Source: Tanytarsus gracilentus (lineage: Eukaryota > Arthropoda > Insecta > Diptera > Chironomidae). From it: a DNA stretch of 64,000 nt. The stretch covers positions 5,999,111 to 6,063,110 of the forward strand of contig JAXRKN010000038.1 of the NCBI GenBank assembly GCA_038502055.1, read 5' to 3'. The notes below the pieces were generated by a model that made no database searches, was not told the DNA's origin, and saw nothing but the letters and a program-made list of their open reading frames with translations. The position numbers and the translations under genes were made by a program. Shown in pieces: positions 15,021-28,921 of the stretch. Each line of letters starts with the position of its first letter. Positions within the stretch are counted from its first letter, which is position 1.

Positions 15021-15031
15021 GCTCGGTGAAC
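15021..15031 (-). repeat. Right terminal inverted repeat
   Basis: GCTCGGTGAAC is the reverse complement of the left repeat at 13032-13042. Confidence 0.7.
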
Positions 15032-15038
15032 TACACTC

Positions 15039-15046
15039 TTCGAAAG
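15039..15046. repeat. Right 8-bp direct repeat (putative target-site duplication)
   Basis: TTCGAAAG is an exact copy of 13018-13025 in direct orientation, seven bases outside the perfect inverted repeat. Confidence 0.55.
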
Positions 15047-18000
15047 AGAAAAAATATTTTGTGTAAGAGGAAAAATTATATCAATCAATTGAGAGGCTCA
15101 CCAGCTGTGACCACAGAATGGCAACAGTAATTTATTAATAAATTGCCATACATTTTTCAATTAATGACGATAAGAAAAACTTTCTTCTCTGCTTCTTAAT
15201 TGGATCATCCAAAGACAATTAATTTGCTGCTTCAAGGGACCTGCCACACAACGAGCGCGTCACATATGTCGCAAGCAAGCGAACAAAAAAAGAGAGGCAA
15301 TGAGGAGGAAAAAGTGGTTCGGAAACTTTTTTGAGCAATTATATGCGATGAGCTTCATACTAATTAATATTTTTTCTTTTCCCCAGCAAAGCATTTATTA
15401 TGATATCACACAATCTTCGAGGATTGTCGAGTAGAATTTTTGGTGGTTGGTGTGAAGAAGAAAAATCAATAGCTGAAGCGGTGGAGGCGAGAAGAACGAA
15501 AAAGTTGTGCAATTTATTTAATTAAACAAGTTGTTCTCACTTATAGCATGAGCTCGCACTACCACTGTCGCTGTTGTGTCCTTTTTTCTTCGGCTTGTCT
15601 TTAATTAAAATTAGTTTTACAAATTTTCAATCTCTCTCCCGCTTGTGTCTTTATAACAAACTTCTATGGATAAATTTTCTTGCGGCAGAATTTGTCGCAA
15701 AAACCTTTTCCTTAATTTTCATAAATTTAGATTTTTTTGCGTGTATAATTGGATGAATTTATAATTAAATGTTTGAATTGCTAAAAAAATGTTTCATTTT
15801 CAAAAGCTTTCCAAAAACTTAACGCTTAAATTCTAATTATTTTGTTTTTTTCATTCAAATTCTATTGGATAAATTTGTTCATTAGAATCCACAAGAAACT
15901 CTCTTTAATTAAGACATTGTAAACTTGCCATAATTACAACGCAAATTTTATGCTTCTTTCACGGCTTTACGCTCTCATGAGATTTTGAAAATAAAATAAA
16001 TGTCATGCATTTATGAGAGACAAGTGATACTAATTCTACCACCAACGGTTTTATGTCTCATACTGTTAAGTGTGCGTCGTTAATGTAAGTGCTAGTTAAT
16101 GATTTTTTTAAGATACTTCATCGCGATAATTATCGCCTAAGCACAATCAATACAATAATTATTGGCGATTTTTTTTCTCATTTAACTTTGTATTTTTTTT
16201 AAGGTTTCGCTGCCATTTGCCGATTGATGACAATAATTTACGGTTTGGTGTTTAAATGGTAATTTACAGTGTATACGCGATTGAAATGATGTGATAAAGA
16301 ATTCGCGGTGATTTTTAGCAGGACGGAGAGTGAGTAAAAGCGAATTGAGAATAACTGCAAAATGATACATTTCAATGTGAGGAGAGTCATTGGCGAAACT
16401 AAGTCGACGCTGAGAAGGATGTTAAAGAAAATTAATTAAGCACTCTTTGTGCTATGGGTCGTTTGACTGATCTTTATCTATGTTAAATACAAGCATTTAA
16501 TTAACTCACTCATTGTGCCTCCTTCGAGCTTTTTTTTGCGCTGCCATAAAATCATTTCGGTAGTCCAAGATGTCATAGATAGATTAAGCGGTGATTTGAA
16601 CTGTTTACGAAACTTAATCACCACCATTAAATTAAATCACCTATCAAAGAGGTCAAAAAATATAAATTTCCAAATTTAACTGTTTTTCATTTCATTTTTT
16701 TCACTCAGCACTGCGCTAAAAAAACTTTTATGTATGTTCTCACACTCAACATTCATTTTCTGCTACATGATGTCATAAAATATGGAAATGATAATTTATT
16801 GATTTGTTTTATTTCAACTAACAAGAGAAATTGTACATTCGCGGGAATTAATGGCTGCCGCAGTATTCATGACATAGTACGATATGGTTGGAAAAAATGT
16901 CTACTTAAAACTAATAAAAATGATTTATTGCTCTCAAGTCAAACATAATTGTGTAAAGAGGTACACTTTTAATGCACTTCAAAGTGAAAGTCTATTTTAA
17001 GACATTTCCACTTAACTTGCGTACATTAATGAAAGAACATCGCTTCAAGTACAAACGAGATTCAAATTTGAACCACTGAGAAGATAAAAAAATGTGAGGG
17101 AGAGAAAAAAGAATCATAAAACTTTTTATGGGTCTTTTACGTTCTTTATGGCTTCTGTCGGAGAAGCTTTTGTTGACATTGCCTTCTTCTTCCACTCACA
17201 TTTTATCGTTTTCTTATAGCATCATAAACGGAATCTTGAACTTTCAACTTTCAAGGACAAGAAAAAGGGATTTAAAATGTTTAATTTTCTTATCACTTGC
17301 ATTCATTTTTATGAGCTAAAAACATTTAAAGTGAAGTGCTTTGAATTCTCAAATACATTCAACAGTATGTGTGCACATAAAAAAGTGGGATGGCATAAAA
17401 AGTACTGACGTGCGCCATGACATGAAATTTTGATTGATTGATCTCTCTTTCTCGGATTGTTTCACACTCGAACTCGGTTTAATGTTTTGATTTATTGCTT
17501 CGGAAAGGCGGAGATTTTTGAATGCGCAACGCTTGATCAATGTTTCGAGTTTTTATCAATGAAACATTGCAGTGTGTATTTTGCATCACCTCAGGTTAAA
17601 ACGTTAATTTTAATTGCGATGATTTATATTGCAATTTTATGAGGTTCATAAATAATTGTTGGCCGAGAAAATATAAAATTCAAATGAAAAATTTAAAATG
17701 TATTTTTAAAATGAAAAATTTTGAAATTTTTTTTTAAAACTTCTTCGTCTTCACTTCATGCTCCACTGTCCATTTTATCAAGTCATCAATCTCATTTTTA
17801 CGATTAATGTAAATTTTGCTTTTATTACTTTCAAACCATGTGACTTCACTTGACCGTAATTTGCATTTTTGCATTTTCTTTTCACACTCGTGAGTAACTG
17901 AGCGATTGAATATTTATAGCTTCCATATATTCTGACATTTGTTTATTTATGCAATGTGAATTTTTTTTAATGATCTTGGAAGATTGAAACTGCATGCATA

Positions 18001-21000
18001 ACACACATGTTTACAATTGTTGTATTAAAAAACTAAGAAAAATTATTAACGTGATTAAAAATTTATATAGACGGATTTAATTACATAAAATTTTAATTCT
18101 TTTAACCTGGTTTAAGAATTCGAAAACTGAAATTTTTTCTAAAAATTAGTTAATTTTAATTGTATAAGGTATCGTTTCGAGTTGGTGAAAAAATAAAAGT
18201 TAATAAAAGTCAAAAAATGTAGTAATTAAACTCGCTCATAATAAATTATGTCGAAATCTATCAAAAACTCCGCGGAACTAATTAAGATCATCTTAATGAT
18301 GTCTCTTTTCATTTCCGAAATGTGCATTTGAGATGACAAATAAATTTGCTGTTGAAGACTGAATGATTACCGCACGTGTGAATGATGCAAGTGTGAAGAA
18401 TATTTTTAAAAATAATAAGAAGAAGAATGATGGACGTTGACAAATGTATGAAGAGACCTATTTTTAATTCTCACACGTCTGCTTTCATTTCAATCATGAT
18501 GAAATATGATGAAATTTAAAATGTCCTACAGGCAGCGAAAAAAAGTGAAAACACACCAGCTTCATCATCGCAGCAAGCAAATGAATTAAAATAACATTTT
18601 CAAATTTATCGTTCAGTAAAATTTCATCAAAGATCTATAAATCAAAAATTAAATCTCATTTCGTGACACGATTTTTATTGTCAGAAAAGTTTCTCGATCG
18701 TTGCCTCTACTGAGGAAGAATCTCGAGTCATTTAAAAATCATAAAAGTGAAGAAAAGCGAGGAAAATTTTGAAGACATTTCTTTTCTCGAGTTTGTTTGA
18801 TATTTGAGCTGTAAATCATGAAAATTGCGCGACACGTCGTCGTTGTTGGGTGGACTTGAGAGCGATGCTTGCGAACAGTTGCTCCGAAATCAATCAAATG
18901 ACAAATTCTTCAACTTTTTCTAAAGTCTCCTGTAGACTCGAGAAATGACAACATTTTTGCATAATATGCAACTACTTTTGTAGTTCTGCTTCTAATGTTA
19001 TGATTTATGGCACTTCAGTGGGAGAGCTGAGCTGCGAGTTGTTTTTGTTGCGGCAGTTATTAAAAAATATTAATTAACATCGCTGCAAATTTTTTCACTA
19101 CAGATTTATTAACTGGCTGCTAATGTAGGTAATGGCAATTCGTCTTGATATTTTTTATTTATCTACATTAAGCATTCGAATGTAGATGCGATAGAGTGAA
19201 AGAGAGAGAGATGCGATGATGATATTTATTGCACTTAAATGTATAATTTATTGATGCCATTATTGCGATACATCAAAAATGGTATTTTTATTGAATGCGA
19301 GTCATAAATCAATCAATATTATATTCGAAATGCATATGAAGTGTGCTGTTTGAATATATTTTTTGTTCTAGTGTGTCTTGGCCAATAATCATTAATCAGG
19401 TTGATGCTTTCAATCAATTGCTGCTTACGAGGTTGTACACGATGTCGATTTTATATGAAAATGACCTTCATAACTCATACTTTAACTGTCACTGCTTTAT
19501 TTCATCATGTGACCAACTTTGCATTTGCTTCTAATCAACCGCTCATCACTCGCTGACTATTGAAATCCATAAAATATTAATCGTTTGCATTTTGAGTGTG
19601 TTTCGCGCTTGCTAACTGCTGTCAGTCTAAATGTGCACATATAAAACTCTCACTCGAGAGTCAATGTGTAAAGTTGTACGTATGAAAAGGAGCGAAATAA
19701 CAAGCATGTGAAATACTTATGCGATGAAGATTGATTGACATGCCATCACTCAGAACTTGCAGTCAGTCGGAGAGAGTGCATATATGCATAATAAAATAAA
19801 TATTTCACGAGTATTTTTGCACTTTTCCGTTCTTGAAATGCACTGCGAGTGCAGATCGGATCGAGGAGTGAAGTGGCTCGATGTGTGAAAGATTCACGAC
19901 GTTTAAAGTATAAAATATATGTAGATGCGGTTCGGTGTGTATAGAAAATATCATGTGTGCGATTGCTGCCGTCGTTGTGCTGTCTACACGGTTGAATTTG
20001 AACGACAGACGCGTCGAGTGTGAGTGGTGGAAGAAAGCACAGCACTGAATAATGTGTGCAGCACCACTTTCGACAACAACAACTCAACTCATAGCACTGC
20101 ACATATGATATGAGCCTTCCGGTTCCGAAGAAATGTTCGCGGCGCGTTGAAATGTGCCAATGTGATTTTTATTCTCTTCTTTTTTTGAGGTTATTCTGAA
20201 TAATATTAAACGTGTGTATGTGTGTTATGGCAGTTCTTGAAAAGCAGCGACAGCGATTTTTAATTTATTCTATATTAAGCCCATTTGTGAAATAATAAAA
20301 AAAATCACCGTTGAAAAAAAGAGGAAAAGCTAGCAAAAGTTTAAATGATGTGCCATATGGATATGTATGGTTGGAAAATAGTAAGGAAATGGCAATCTGC
20401 ATGTATTGGCATGTGACACGTATATGAAGAGAATGAATTTTTTTATAGAATTCTATAAATGTGGAGCATACATACATAACTCCAATATGCATGTCATTTC
20501 ACTGATGAGTTGTATCCGAGATAGTCTGTACCAGCAGCAGAAATAAATTTCCAAGCACTACTGCTGGCGAGCACTTTATGACATAATCTCTAAATGCATA
20601 TAAATTTCAGACAACTTGAACTGAGAGAGTGAGAATGAAAATCTCAAAAATCTCTTCGGTCTGTAAGCAGCAGTGAAAAAAGTATTGATAAACAATAACA
20701 ATAAAGGTGAAATATGATCAAGATATTTCCAACTCAGCCAGTGAGCGCATGCTTTCAACGATTCTGAGAGTCACATCAGAGACGACGACAGCAAAGAGAG
20801 AAAATTCTTTCGTTCGAGTGCTGAATGAGGGGAAATTTATGTGCATTGTAAAGAGTGAAAAACATACAAATAAAAATCTTTCTCTCGCTCAAATTCCTTA
20901 CTCTCATAAAGTGTCATGTTTGCATCAGTCGTTTGATGAATCACGTGTGCGGAAAAGTTAGTGGTATGGGGATTAGATGGCAAGTGGGCGATGGATGATT

Positions 21001-24000
21001 TTGTCATCACAAAAATATATATTTTTCATTTAATGATGACAAAAGGACGTGATTATGCCTCAAGAGATGGCGTTATGAGTCAGAAAATTAATAATCGACC
21101 AATTTTTTATTTTTCAACTTTAAAAATTACGAGAAAAATCAAAATTTTAAAATTCATCCCTTTGTAGTCAAATTCAGTTTTAATCATCATCGTGCATGGG
21201 CTGGGAGGCATTTAATGAAACATCAAAGGCTCATCCATGTCAACTTCAAACGCACATCAAAAAATTTATAAATTTATTGGGTTTAATTTTTGACCAAAAA
21301 CTAAAGTAAACTCAAACAAAAGAGCGAATGGATAAAAATAATTATCGATTCTGGTTAGAATCTCTCATAAGTTTCATGTATGGATAGAATAATGATTGAC
21401 ATGTGGAATATATGAGGCCACGAGTGTAATAATCATAATAGTGACTGACAATGACTGAACTGGAATTGAATGAATGATTAGTAATAAAAATATCCCTTGC
21501 GAATAAATTTAAGTCCATCATACACTTGTGTGTGTGTGTAGTTAAAATTGACCGGCTTACATGCTGCTGTCAGATGTCACTCAATTGATGAATGATTGGT
21601 TTTATATTAGACAGTTGAAGAGATAGATGAGATGGATGGGATGAAGTGATATGTGTGTAGGGTGTAAGATGAGAGTTTCAATAAAATTATTCACAGTGTG
21701 TCGCACATTGTCGTCCAAATGTGAGAATGAATTAATAATTTCTTGGTTTGAGTCACCCTATGTGCAGCTTGAAGAAAGAGAGTGATGATGACGATGAAGA
21801 ATGTATTTATGACTTGTTTGTATTTTTATATCCTCTCTCGTCTCTTCTTGTTCTTCTTGTGCTTGTCTCACTCAATATTATAACGTTCTTGTGATGTTTA
21901 TAAAAAGTGTCAGTCACACTCAAGTACGGGATGATTGAAATGCTTCTCTCTCTTCAAAATAATATTATTCGATAATCGTTTGATGCTGAACCCTTTAAAA
22001 TTATTGAGAGATCATCATCATCGTCAGTGCTGTGCAGTTCAAAAAGAAAATCATTTTTTTTGATTGACATGCTGCAGTGCATGAGACATGAAGAAAAATT
22101 TATGCAAACCTTGTGACTTACTCGTTGAGTTATTTCTAGAAAACCTCCGCATTTACATTCACTCAATCGGCTGGCCAACATTGTCGAAGCAAGCTGAAGA
22201 ATCGATAACCTTAATTAAAAGCACTTTGTCATAAATGCATGTCAGATGTATTTGATGGATTTATTTTCCAATAAATGAGAGCTCAACTTTATGTGCTGAT
22301 GATAGCTGATTGTGCATGTGTACACTCAAATATGTGTAGGTAAAAGTGAACGATATGGATTTTGTTGGCTTTTATCAAATTGATTGCCATATCAATTTAT
22401 GAGAGTTGAGGATTTATGTGAACATTGTAATTAACCACTGCATACACAACACTAGTCACTCAATGCTCATAATTCACATGCCTCATTATAAAATTAAAAA
22501 TGCATGTGTGTTTGTGCTCGATGCTTTGGCATGTTTATGGTTATGCTTTTAGTAATCGTCAAATATGCATTGAAAAATGTTCATTTATTTGAATTTGCAC
22601 AATTTGTGGTTGTCTCGGGTGATGAATGCCAAAAAAATATTTTCCTCTCACTTTGTGAATGTGAAATTGAAAACCGGGTTGGCATCACACCACCACGATT
22701 GAGAGAGCAGCGAAGAGATGTGAATTGATTTACATGCACATGTCAAGTGCTTTCGTGCCAGATTTATTTTGAGTTCGTCTTGATTTATTGATTGAGTGAC
22801 ATTTTGATATTTCTTGCATACTTAACGTTTGTCATTCATTCGACATGCTTCGAGATTTATTCGAAATTTTTTTATTAACATTTAAGAGACCCACAATTTT
22901 TGGCGATTAAAATAATATTCTCACTCACTTAATATTTATGCACACGACACTTCCTTTCCATATGATAAATTATGTGTGTAAGCAATAAAATACGCTATTG
23001 ATCAAATATCATTGAATTTGCATAGGAAATGTAGGCCATAAAACATCACCACTATTATTATTATTTTATAGAGACATTTGGAAGCGGACTGACTTAAGCA
23101 GATGTCAATCCGATGCCGTTCGGTGATCTATTTTACGCTTGATGGCTTCGAAAATTTTGCATTTATAAAAAAACAAAGTTGAGAGAAATTTTTGCAACAT
23201 CATTTTACAAAAATAAACTTGTCACTCAATATCGCAGTTTTTCACTATTTGTCAAATGACGCTGCATAAAAAAATTTTAAATGATGACGTCCTTTACATC
23301 ATTCTGACAGCCAACAGAAATTAATGATAGATTAAAGTGTGTTTCAGCTCGTCACACTTCAACCCTTTCTGCTTTCTTGAGTGAACGCTCAAAAAAATAA
23401 TTCACAACCTAACAATAGTGAAGAAAACTAATATAAATCATCTTCGACAGTTCAATTTGTTTAAGCTGGAGAGTGAAGAAGAAAAAGAAAAATTTGGCTT
23501 ATTTCATTGTAGATAATTTCCATAAATACAATGTTACTTTTATGATTGACTCATTCACTATTTTATATTTTTTGAATGAAAGAAATCATAGCAATGCACA
23601 CAGTGACGTGGAATAATGATATATCAATCAAAAAGTCATGATTTGCATTTCCTCGAGTCGTTTCTTCATTTTTGACTTTTTTGACGCGCCATAATCGGCA
23701 CCTTTGAGCGCGATAAAACGTGAGGTGAAATAGTTTTGACTCCCACGCACCATGACATCATCCGATCGCTTCATCTTCCTCACTCAAACTCTCTTTTTAT
23801 AGTCAATCATTCTCGCATTTGAGATCTAGATATGAAACTACACGCAACAAATCAATCACCAGCGATAATTTATTTGCAAGAAACTCGCGTCACATTTTCT
23901 GTCGATGAAGAAGAAAAACAACATTGATGGATGGCTGTCAACTATTGACATTTTTCTCTTTCGATATCAGCCGCGCTCTCGCCTGTCATACACAAAAGTG

Positions 24001-27000
24001 CCATTCATTCAATCATTTACACTTAATTCTCCTTCTTTACTGACTACACTACTCATACACATTTATATGACCTGATTGAGAGAACGATGAGAATTAATCA
24101 TTCACATATATTTTGTGACATTCATCCTTTTCTTCGTGAGTTGAATACTCAATCCAATATATTGATTATTTTAAAAATAGTTTAATGACCATTAAAATAT
24201 TGCGAATATTTTTAGCATTTTATGTTGTGCTCGCTTGATTGATTGGTTATGAAAGGTTGACGTGAGCTGTGAAGATGATTTTTTTCTCTCTTTTCTGGCT
24301 CTTTTTTGAAATTCAATTAAAATTTCTGACTGACACTTGATGGACGTGTGCTACGTTGCAAATTGCAGTTTTAAAATGCATTTTTCTCTCGCTCGTCAAA
24401 AAAAGATTTTTAGTGTGAAATAATTTAGCAAAAGTGAAGCCTTCAAGGTCAGTGCAATGAGCGAGGAATTTTCGACAATGTCATTTGGCTTGTTTGCAAT
24501 CTGTTGAATATATTTTTGGATACACATCCGATTGATTTGGATGTGTGGGAACTTTTTTTGTTGCTGTACTTGGGAGTTCAAAAAGCTTTTTTCAAAAGCT
24601 TTCGACTGACTGAATAAACGACAACCATTTTATGCTGTGTAAATACGTCAATCACTTTTCTTTCACTGTTGCTTGCTTGCTGATGCTTTGTCATCCTATT
24701 CATTTTAGCCATCACTCATGTCATGCTCTCTCTCGCCTCTCTCTCGATATGTATGTTGTGAATGGCGATGGAAAGTGGTAGCAGAATTAGATGAATGAAT
24801 GGAATGATGAAAAAGAGCTTTGAAATATGACGGCATGCATGACCATTCCCTATCCACAGCTCCCCCACCTCCACACAACCTTCAACGTTTCTTTTTATGC
24901 TCTTCAAATGGCATAAATCATCATAGCTTTTGAGCAATATGAGATAAGGAAGCATGAAACGAGAAAATAAAACTATAAAGTGAAAAAGTCAGCTATGAGT
25001 GACTCAAAGCACACAAATTTTAGTGGAACAGAAGCTGAGAATATTAGTCCAAAAATGCATAAATCTTCCGATAATTACTCATACATGAAATGCATACATG
25101 AGAGAGACATCCGAGTCTATAAAGAAGTACACCAAGCACAGCTCACATGATTCACTTTTCTCACTCCATTCGCTGCCTTTTCATTATCCTTTTGGGAGAC
25201 ATCTTTCACAATAATCTTTTCCACTTCCCAGTTTGAAAATTTAAAGCACTTTTTATAATTTTTGTGCATTTTAGAGTTTTTTAAATAAATTTTAAAAATT
25301 CCACAATTTGCCATAAAATCAAGTTTTCTTTAAAACTGAATAAATTTTAGCTACAAAGTTAATTTTTTAATAGAAAGTTTCCTGAGAGTTTTAAGAAAAT
25401 CAAAATCCCGGAAATCGAAATTTAAATTTTAACCTCAAAAACTTCACGGCTGCTTTGCAAATTTCTAATTTCTTCTTGATAGATTGAATGAAAGGCGCTC
25501 ATGATGATGATTATGACAAAAAAGGGGAGAACGAGATGATTTTAATAAAAACCATTGTCAACAAGAAGGAAAATGACAACAAGCATTAAGTTGTAAGTCA
25601 ATGCAAATGAAGTACGCGAGCTGTTTTATGATGTGATTTCTGATGAGAAGAAATTCGTAACATCGCTACTACTGCCGTTGCTGTTGTTGTTGATGAGTGG
25701 CAAGTGGCAAGGCAAGGAATGACAGAGTGGCGGCGTGGCATGAAGAATGAGGAGAAAATCTTTATTTGTTAATTTTGTGAACAGATGGAATTTTCCGTCA
25801 TATTAAGTGACTGACAACTTGACATTTCTGTCTGCGACAAGTTCATCGTTGTCGTGTGTGCGTTTGTCACTTGCAAAATTCTTCATCATGATTATCCTAA
25901 TGTGAAAGTTTCTCTCTCTCTGTGCTGATTAATTCCACATCAGATTTAATCTCATGAACATCTTAAATAAAAATTCAGTAGCAAAATTGACAGCAAAAAA
26001 ATGTGTAGGAAGATGATTGAAGTGAAGCATAATATTTATGTCAAATAAAATCAAACTTTATCCTCCTCATTGCCACCTTTCAAATTCACTCGCAACATCT
26101 TCACGTCTTTCTATCTCATCTCTAGCTTAGTGTGCAGAACTTCAATCCATAATGGCATTACCATCACATTTCCAAAGTCCCTCGAGTTAAAGTTTACGTT
26201 TTTCTTGCTACCCTGCAATCACCTCCTTGAATGTCCACCCAATACATTTCACTCGATATTAATTCGACTTTTCATTCGAAGCAAAAGTACTTCAATCTCA
26301 CTCTCTCACTCTCGATGTAGATGGACGACACACAAACACACATGAAGGGAAAATGATTGGAAAATATTGATGGAAATTGGTGTGAGGGAAAGGGGAAGAG
26401 ATGAGAATCAAAGTTGGAGAAACGTAACGAGACAGATGGGAATGACAAAAAACTGATTGGACACCAGCAGCAGCAGCAAACTATAGACACATCAAGCAAC
26501 TCTCTCTCTCTCGGAACACAGAAAATCGAGAGACGTCTTGCACAATAATTTATCAAACTTCTGCTATGCTTTATTTATGCTTTTAAATTTTTCTCCTCAA
26601 TATCTCCAACTCACTCTCCATCCAGTTCTAGTTCATGGCACTTGGTTCCTTTGCTCCTTTGAAGAAAAATGTCTTTCCTGTGGAGGTTCATCTTACGAGT
26701 GAGAGAGAGAGAAAATTGTTGTATATTTTTCACATAACGGCATTTGCACTTGATGCAAGGAGCAGTGCTGTTTTTCACATGACTGAATGAAGCCTTCTGA
26801 TGGCGTAATAAATCTCTATTTATGGCATTTATGAAATTTCGCTCAGAATTTGTTTTAAAAATGATGCATTGAAAATTTCTCTGCTCCATCGGAATCTCGA
26901 ACCTCGAAGGATGTCCTTACAGCAGCAGCAGCACAGAAATGTCATATTTATAAATAATGTGAGAAGATACAGAGAGCGACTTTGACTATAAAATACTGTC

Positions 27001-28722
27001 GTCGTGTCATAATGATTCATATTCGCCTTATACGAACATACATACATACAATGGACATCTGCTAACACCATCAATATTTATTGAATATGTCAATTTATTG
27101 TATGAAAAACTTTTTCCACCCCATCTCGCCTTTCTCACTCTTATCGATTCTCATTGTTCGAACAACCAAAGAATCTTTTCTGATGATGGCGAGAAAGAGA
27201 GAGAGTTCACAAAATTGTGTGTGATAGGATTCGAGAAGAGAAAATTTTTCAATAAATCACAGCAAGCAAATGCTTTTTTAAGAGATGGACAGCAGCAACA
27301 GTGGTGGTGAGAGTTGAGGGAGATGTCACAAGAAATGACAATTTCTTTAATTTCACATGAGTATTTTTGAGACTGAAAATTAATTTTCAGACCTGATAAT
27401 TTACCAACCACATAACACGATAATTATTCTGGATGAGTCTTGAATTTATTATTCTCGAATTGTCCACATCAGGACAGTTGCAGCAGCAATGATATGGAGT
27501 GAGAAATTAAAAGACGGCAATGAAGCATTTTTGTGGTTGACATCTTTCGTTTTTAATTTAACTCACGTATTCTCTCATCATGCTCATCATCAGACCCACC
27601 ACTACCGCCATTTCTCACACCCTACAAAAAAATAATTTTTAAACTTTTTTCTGCTGCTCTTTCGTGTCCTTTTGAGTTGTTGACATATTGTGTGCATGAC
27701 GAGATTAATTAATCGCTGCTAAATGACGCTGATGAGTGCTTCTCATCCTCGAGGCAATTATTCATGAAAATCGCTCAACATTCTGATTGCGGTGATGTTC
27801 TCTTCCTTCACATATATAATGAAAATAATAAAAATATGTGAGCTAGTGGGTGGCAGTTCGTGTGAAGCTGAAAAGCATCACAGGATCAAATGAAGGAAAA
27901 ATTTCAGTCCACCACCTTCCACGTCCCACTTCTCCCCTGAGAAATGTCATTCATTCATTCAATCTATAGCAGATCTGCTATTGTGTAGTGCAAAAGTATT
28001 AGTATTTTGTCTACAATTTTTTGATGTCATGTCTCATATTGATGGGGCTATGATGAAAATGGAAAAGTGGAAGATGAAGAAGAAATGAAAAAAATTCTAC
28101 TCAGAGAAAGAGAGCTGAGCATGAAAGATGAAAATTTTCCCAATCAATACAAAATTGAACGAACATGACTTTTGAGATATTGATGGTTTTCAATTTTTTT
28201 TTGTTTTTTCATCTGTGTGAAAAGAATGGAGAAAAGTTTTATTTCGATATTTTTCTGCTTCGAGACCAGAGTCGTGCGAGATGAGAGAGAGTAAAAAAAA
28301 GTTTTCCTTTCTTCTCCACAGAAAGCGGGTCGAATGGCATGGTTGATAGGAATGGCGTTGAGGGGACACAAAAGTTGTTTTCAATCGCTCGTTATTGTTG
28401 ATGAGAAATGGCTCGTATGTATCCCAAATCCATCATTGTCAATCAATAGTCAATAGCTGACTGCTGTGACTGATGGGCGACTATGCGACATGAAAATTGA
28501 ATAACTGTCATTGTCGAGCCAATTTTACACTGCTGCTCTCTCTCGCTCTCTCACAGCAAAAATCTTATCAGTCATTATAATTTATAAATCTTATCGTCTC
28601 GCTCCAAGATTAGATTTGTGTTTGCGCTCATTCTCCACGGTTTTATCGAACGCCTCTCATAAACTCCGCGTTCAGTTTGTTTTCATATTTTGACGAGTCA
28701 AAATGACCTAACAATAATCAAT
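15047..28722. other. Non-coding intergenic DNA
   Basis: No open frame here has domain content, plausible composition or splice partners. It contains simple-sequence words (GATGATG, TGTGTG, CTCTCT) and TTTATGGC/GCCATAAA motifs at 16543, 19004, 23035, 25310 and 26819. One GC-richer island at about 19,740-20,160 is listed separately. The block lies upstream of the PPxY membrane-protein gene and downstream of the teashirt-type gene. Confidence 0.6.
19740..20160. promoter_or_regulatory. GC-richer, CpG-containing island (possible promoter or enhancer)
   Basis: Within an otherwise AT-rich desert, this block has many CG dinucleotides and few homopolymers. TCAGTC at 19763-19768 matches the fly initiator consensus on the + strand, and CAACAACAAC runs of the kind seen in fly 5' leaders occur near 20,080. 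Reduced AT content also explains a 118-codon frame on the minus strand that begins with a normal ATG but has no recognisable domain. No downstream exon could be identified, so transcription is conjecture. Confidence 0.25.
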
Positions 28723-28723
28723 T

Positions 28724-28729
28724 TCAGTG
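28724..28729 (+). promoter_or_regulatory. Candidate initiator (TCAGTG) for the PPxY membrane-protein gene
   Basis: TCAGTG matches the fly initiator consensus and sits 54 bases before the ATG at 28783, which would give a short 5' leader. No TATA box is apparent. This is a position-based guess. Confidence 0.3.
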
Positions 28730-28782
28730 TGATGCAATATTTTTCTCTTTCTCACATGACGTGTTTACGATTCGATTGAAAA

Positions 28783-28921
28783 ATGAGGCACATTCTGATA
28801 ATTTTCTATATGACAAATTGTTTCATTCAAATTTTGTGCGATATCAAAGCGGAAAGCTATATATCACGATCGAGTGAATTGATTGATAGGGTTCGTGGTG
28901 ATAAAGCCGTTATTATTGAAG
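28783..28921 (+). other. PPxY gene, coding exon 1 (signal peptide)
   Basis: Encodes the first 46 residues and one base of codon 47. The ATG opens a hydrophobic leader (MRHILIIFYM...). The donor reads GAAG|GTGTGT. Reading on past it reaches a stop after 72 codons with no further features, so splicing here, in phase with the next acceptor, is favoured. Confidence 0.7.

Larger units (their letters stand above)
13026..15038. mobile_element. Non-autonomous DNA transposon-like element of about 2.0 kb
   Basis: An 11-bp perfect terminal inverted repeat (GTTCACCGAGC at 13032-13042, GCTCGGTGAAC at 15021-15031) bounds the block. Outside it, six or seven less well matched bases (GGGAAT left; GAGTGTA on the complementary right end) lead to an exact 8-bp direct repeat, TTCGAAAG, on both flanks. 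Just inside both ends lie arrays of TATAATATG/GCATATA words, giving long imperfect terminal inverted repeats. No open frame of about 60 codons exists within it, so it encodes no transposase. Base use differs sharply from the neighbourhood. It is extremely AT-rich to about 14,330, contains a T tract near 13,210-13,232, and becomes rich in G and T but poor in C between about 14,380 and 14,780. The 8-bp duplication would suit a hAT- or P-like superfamily, but the ends do not let me name a family. Confidence 0.6.

Noticed and set aside
19746..20102. 118-codon minus-strand frame
   Set aside because: It starts at a normal ATG but shows no signal peptide, domain or splice partners, and the GC-richer island here has fewer stop codons by chance.
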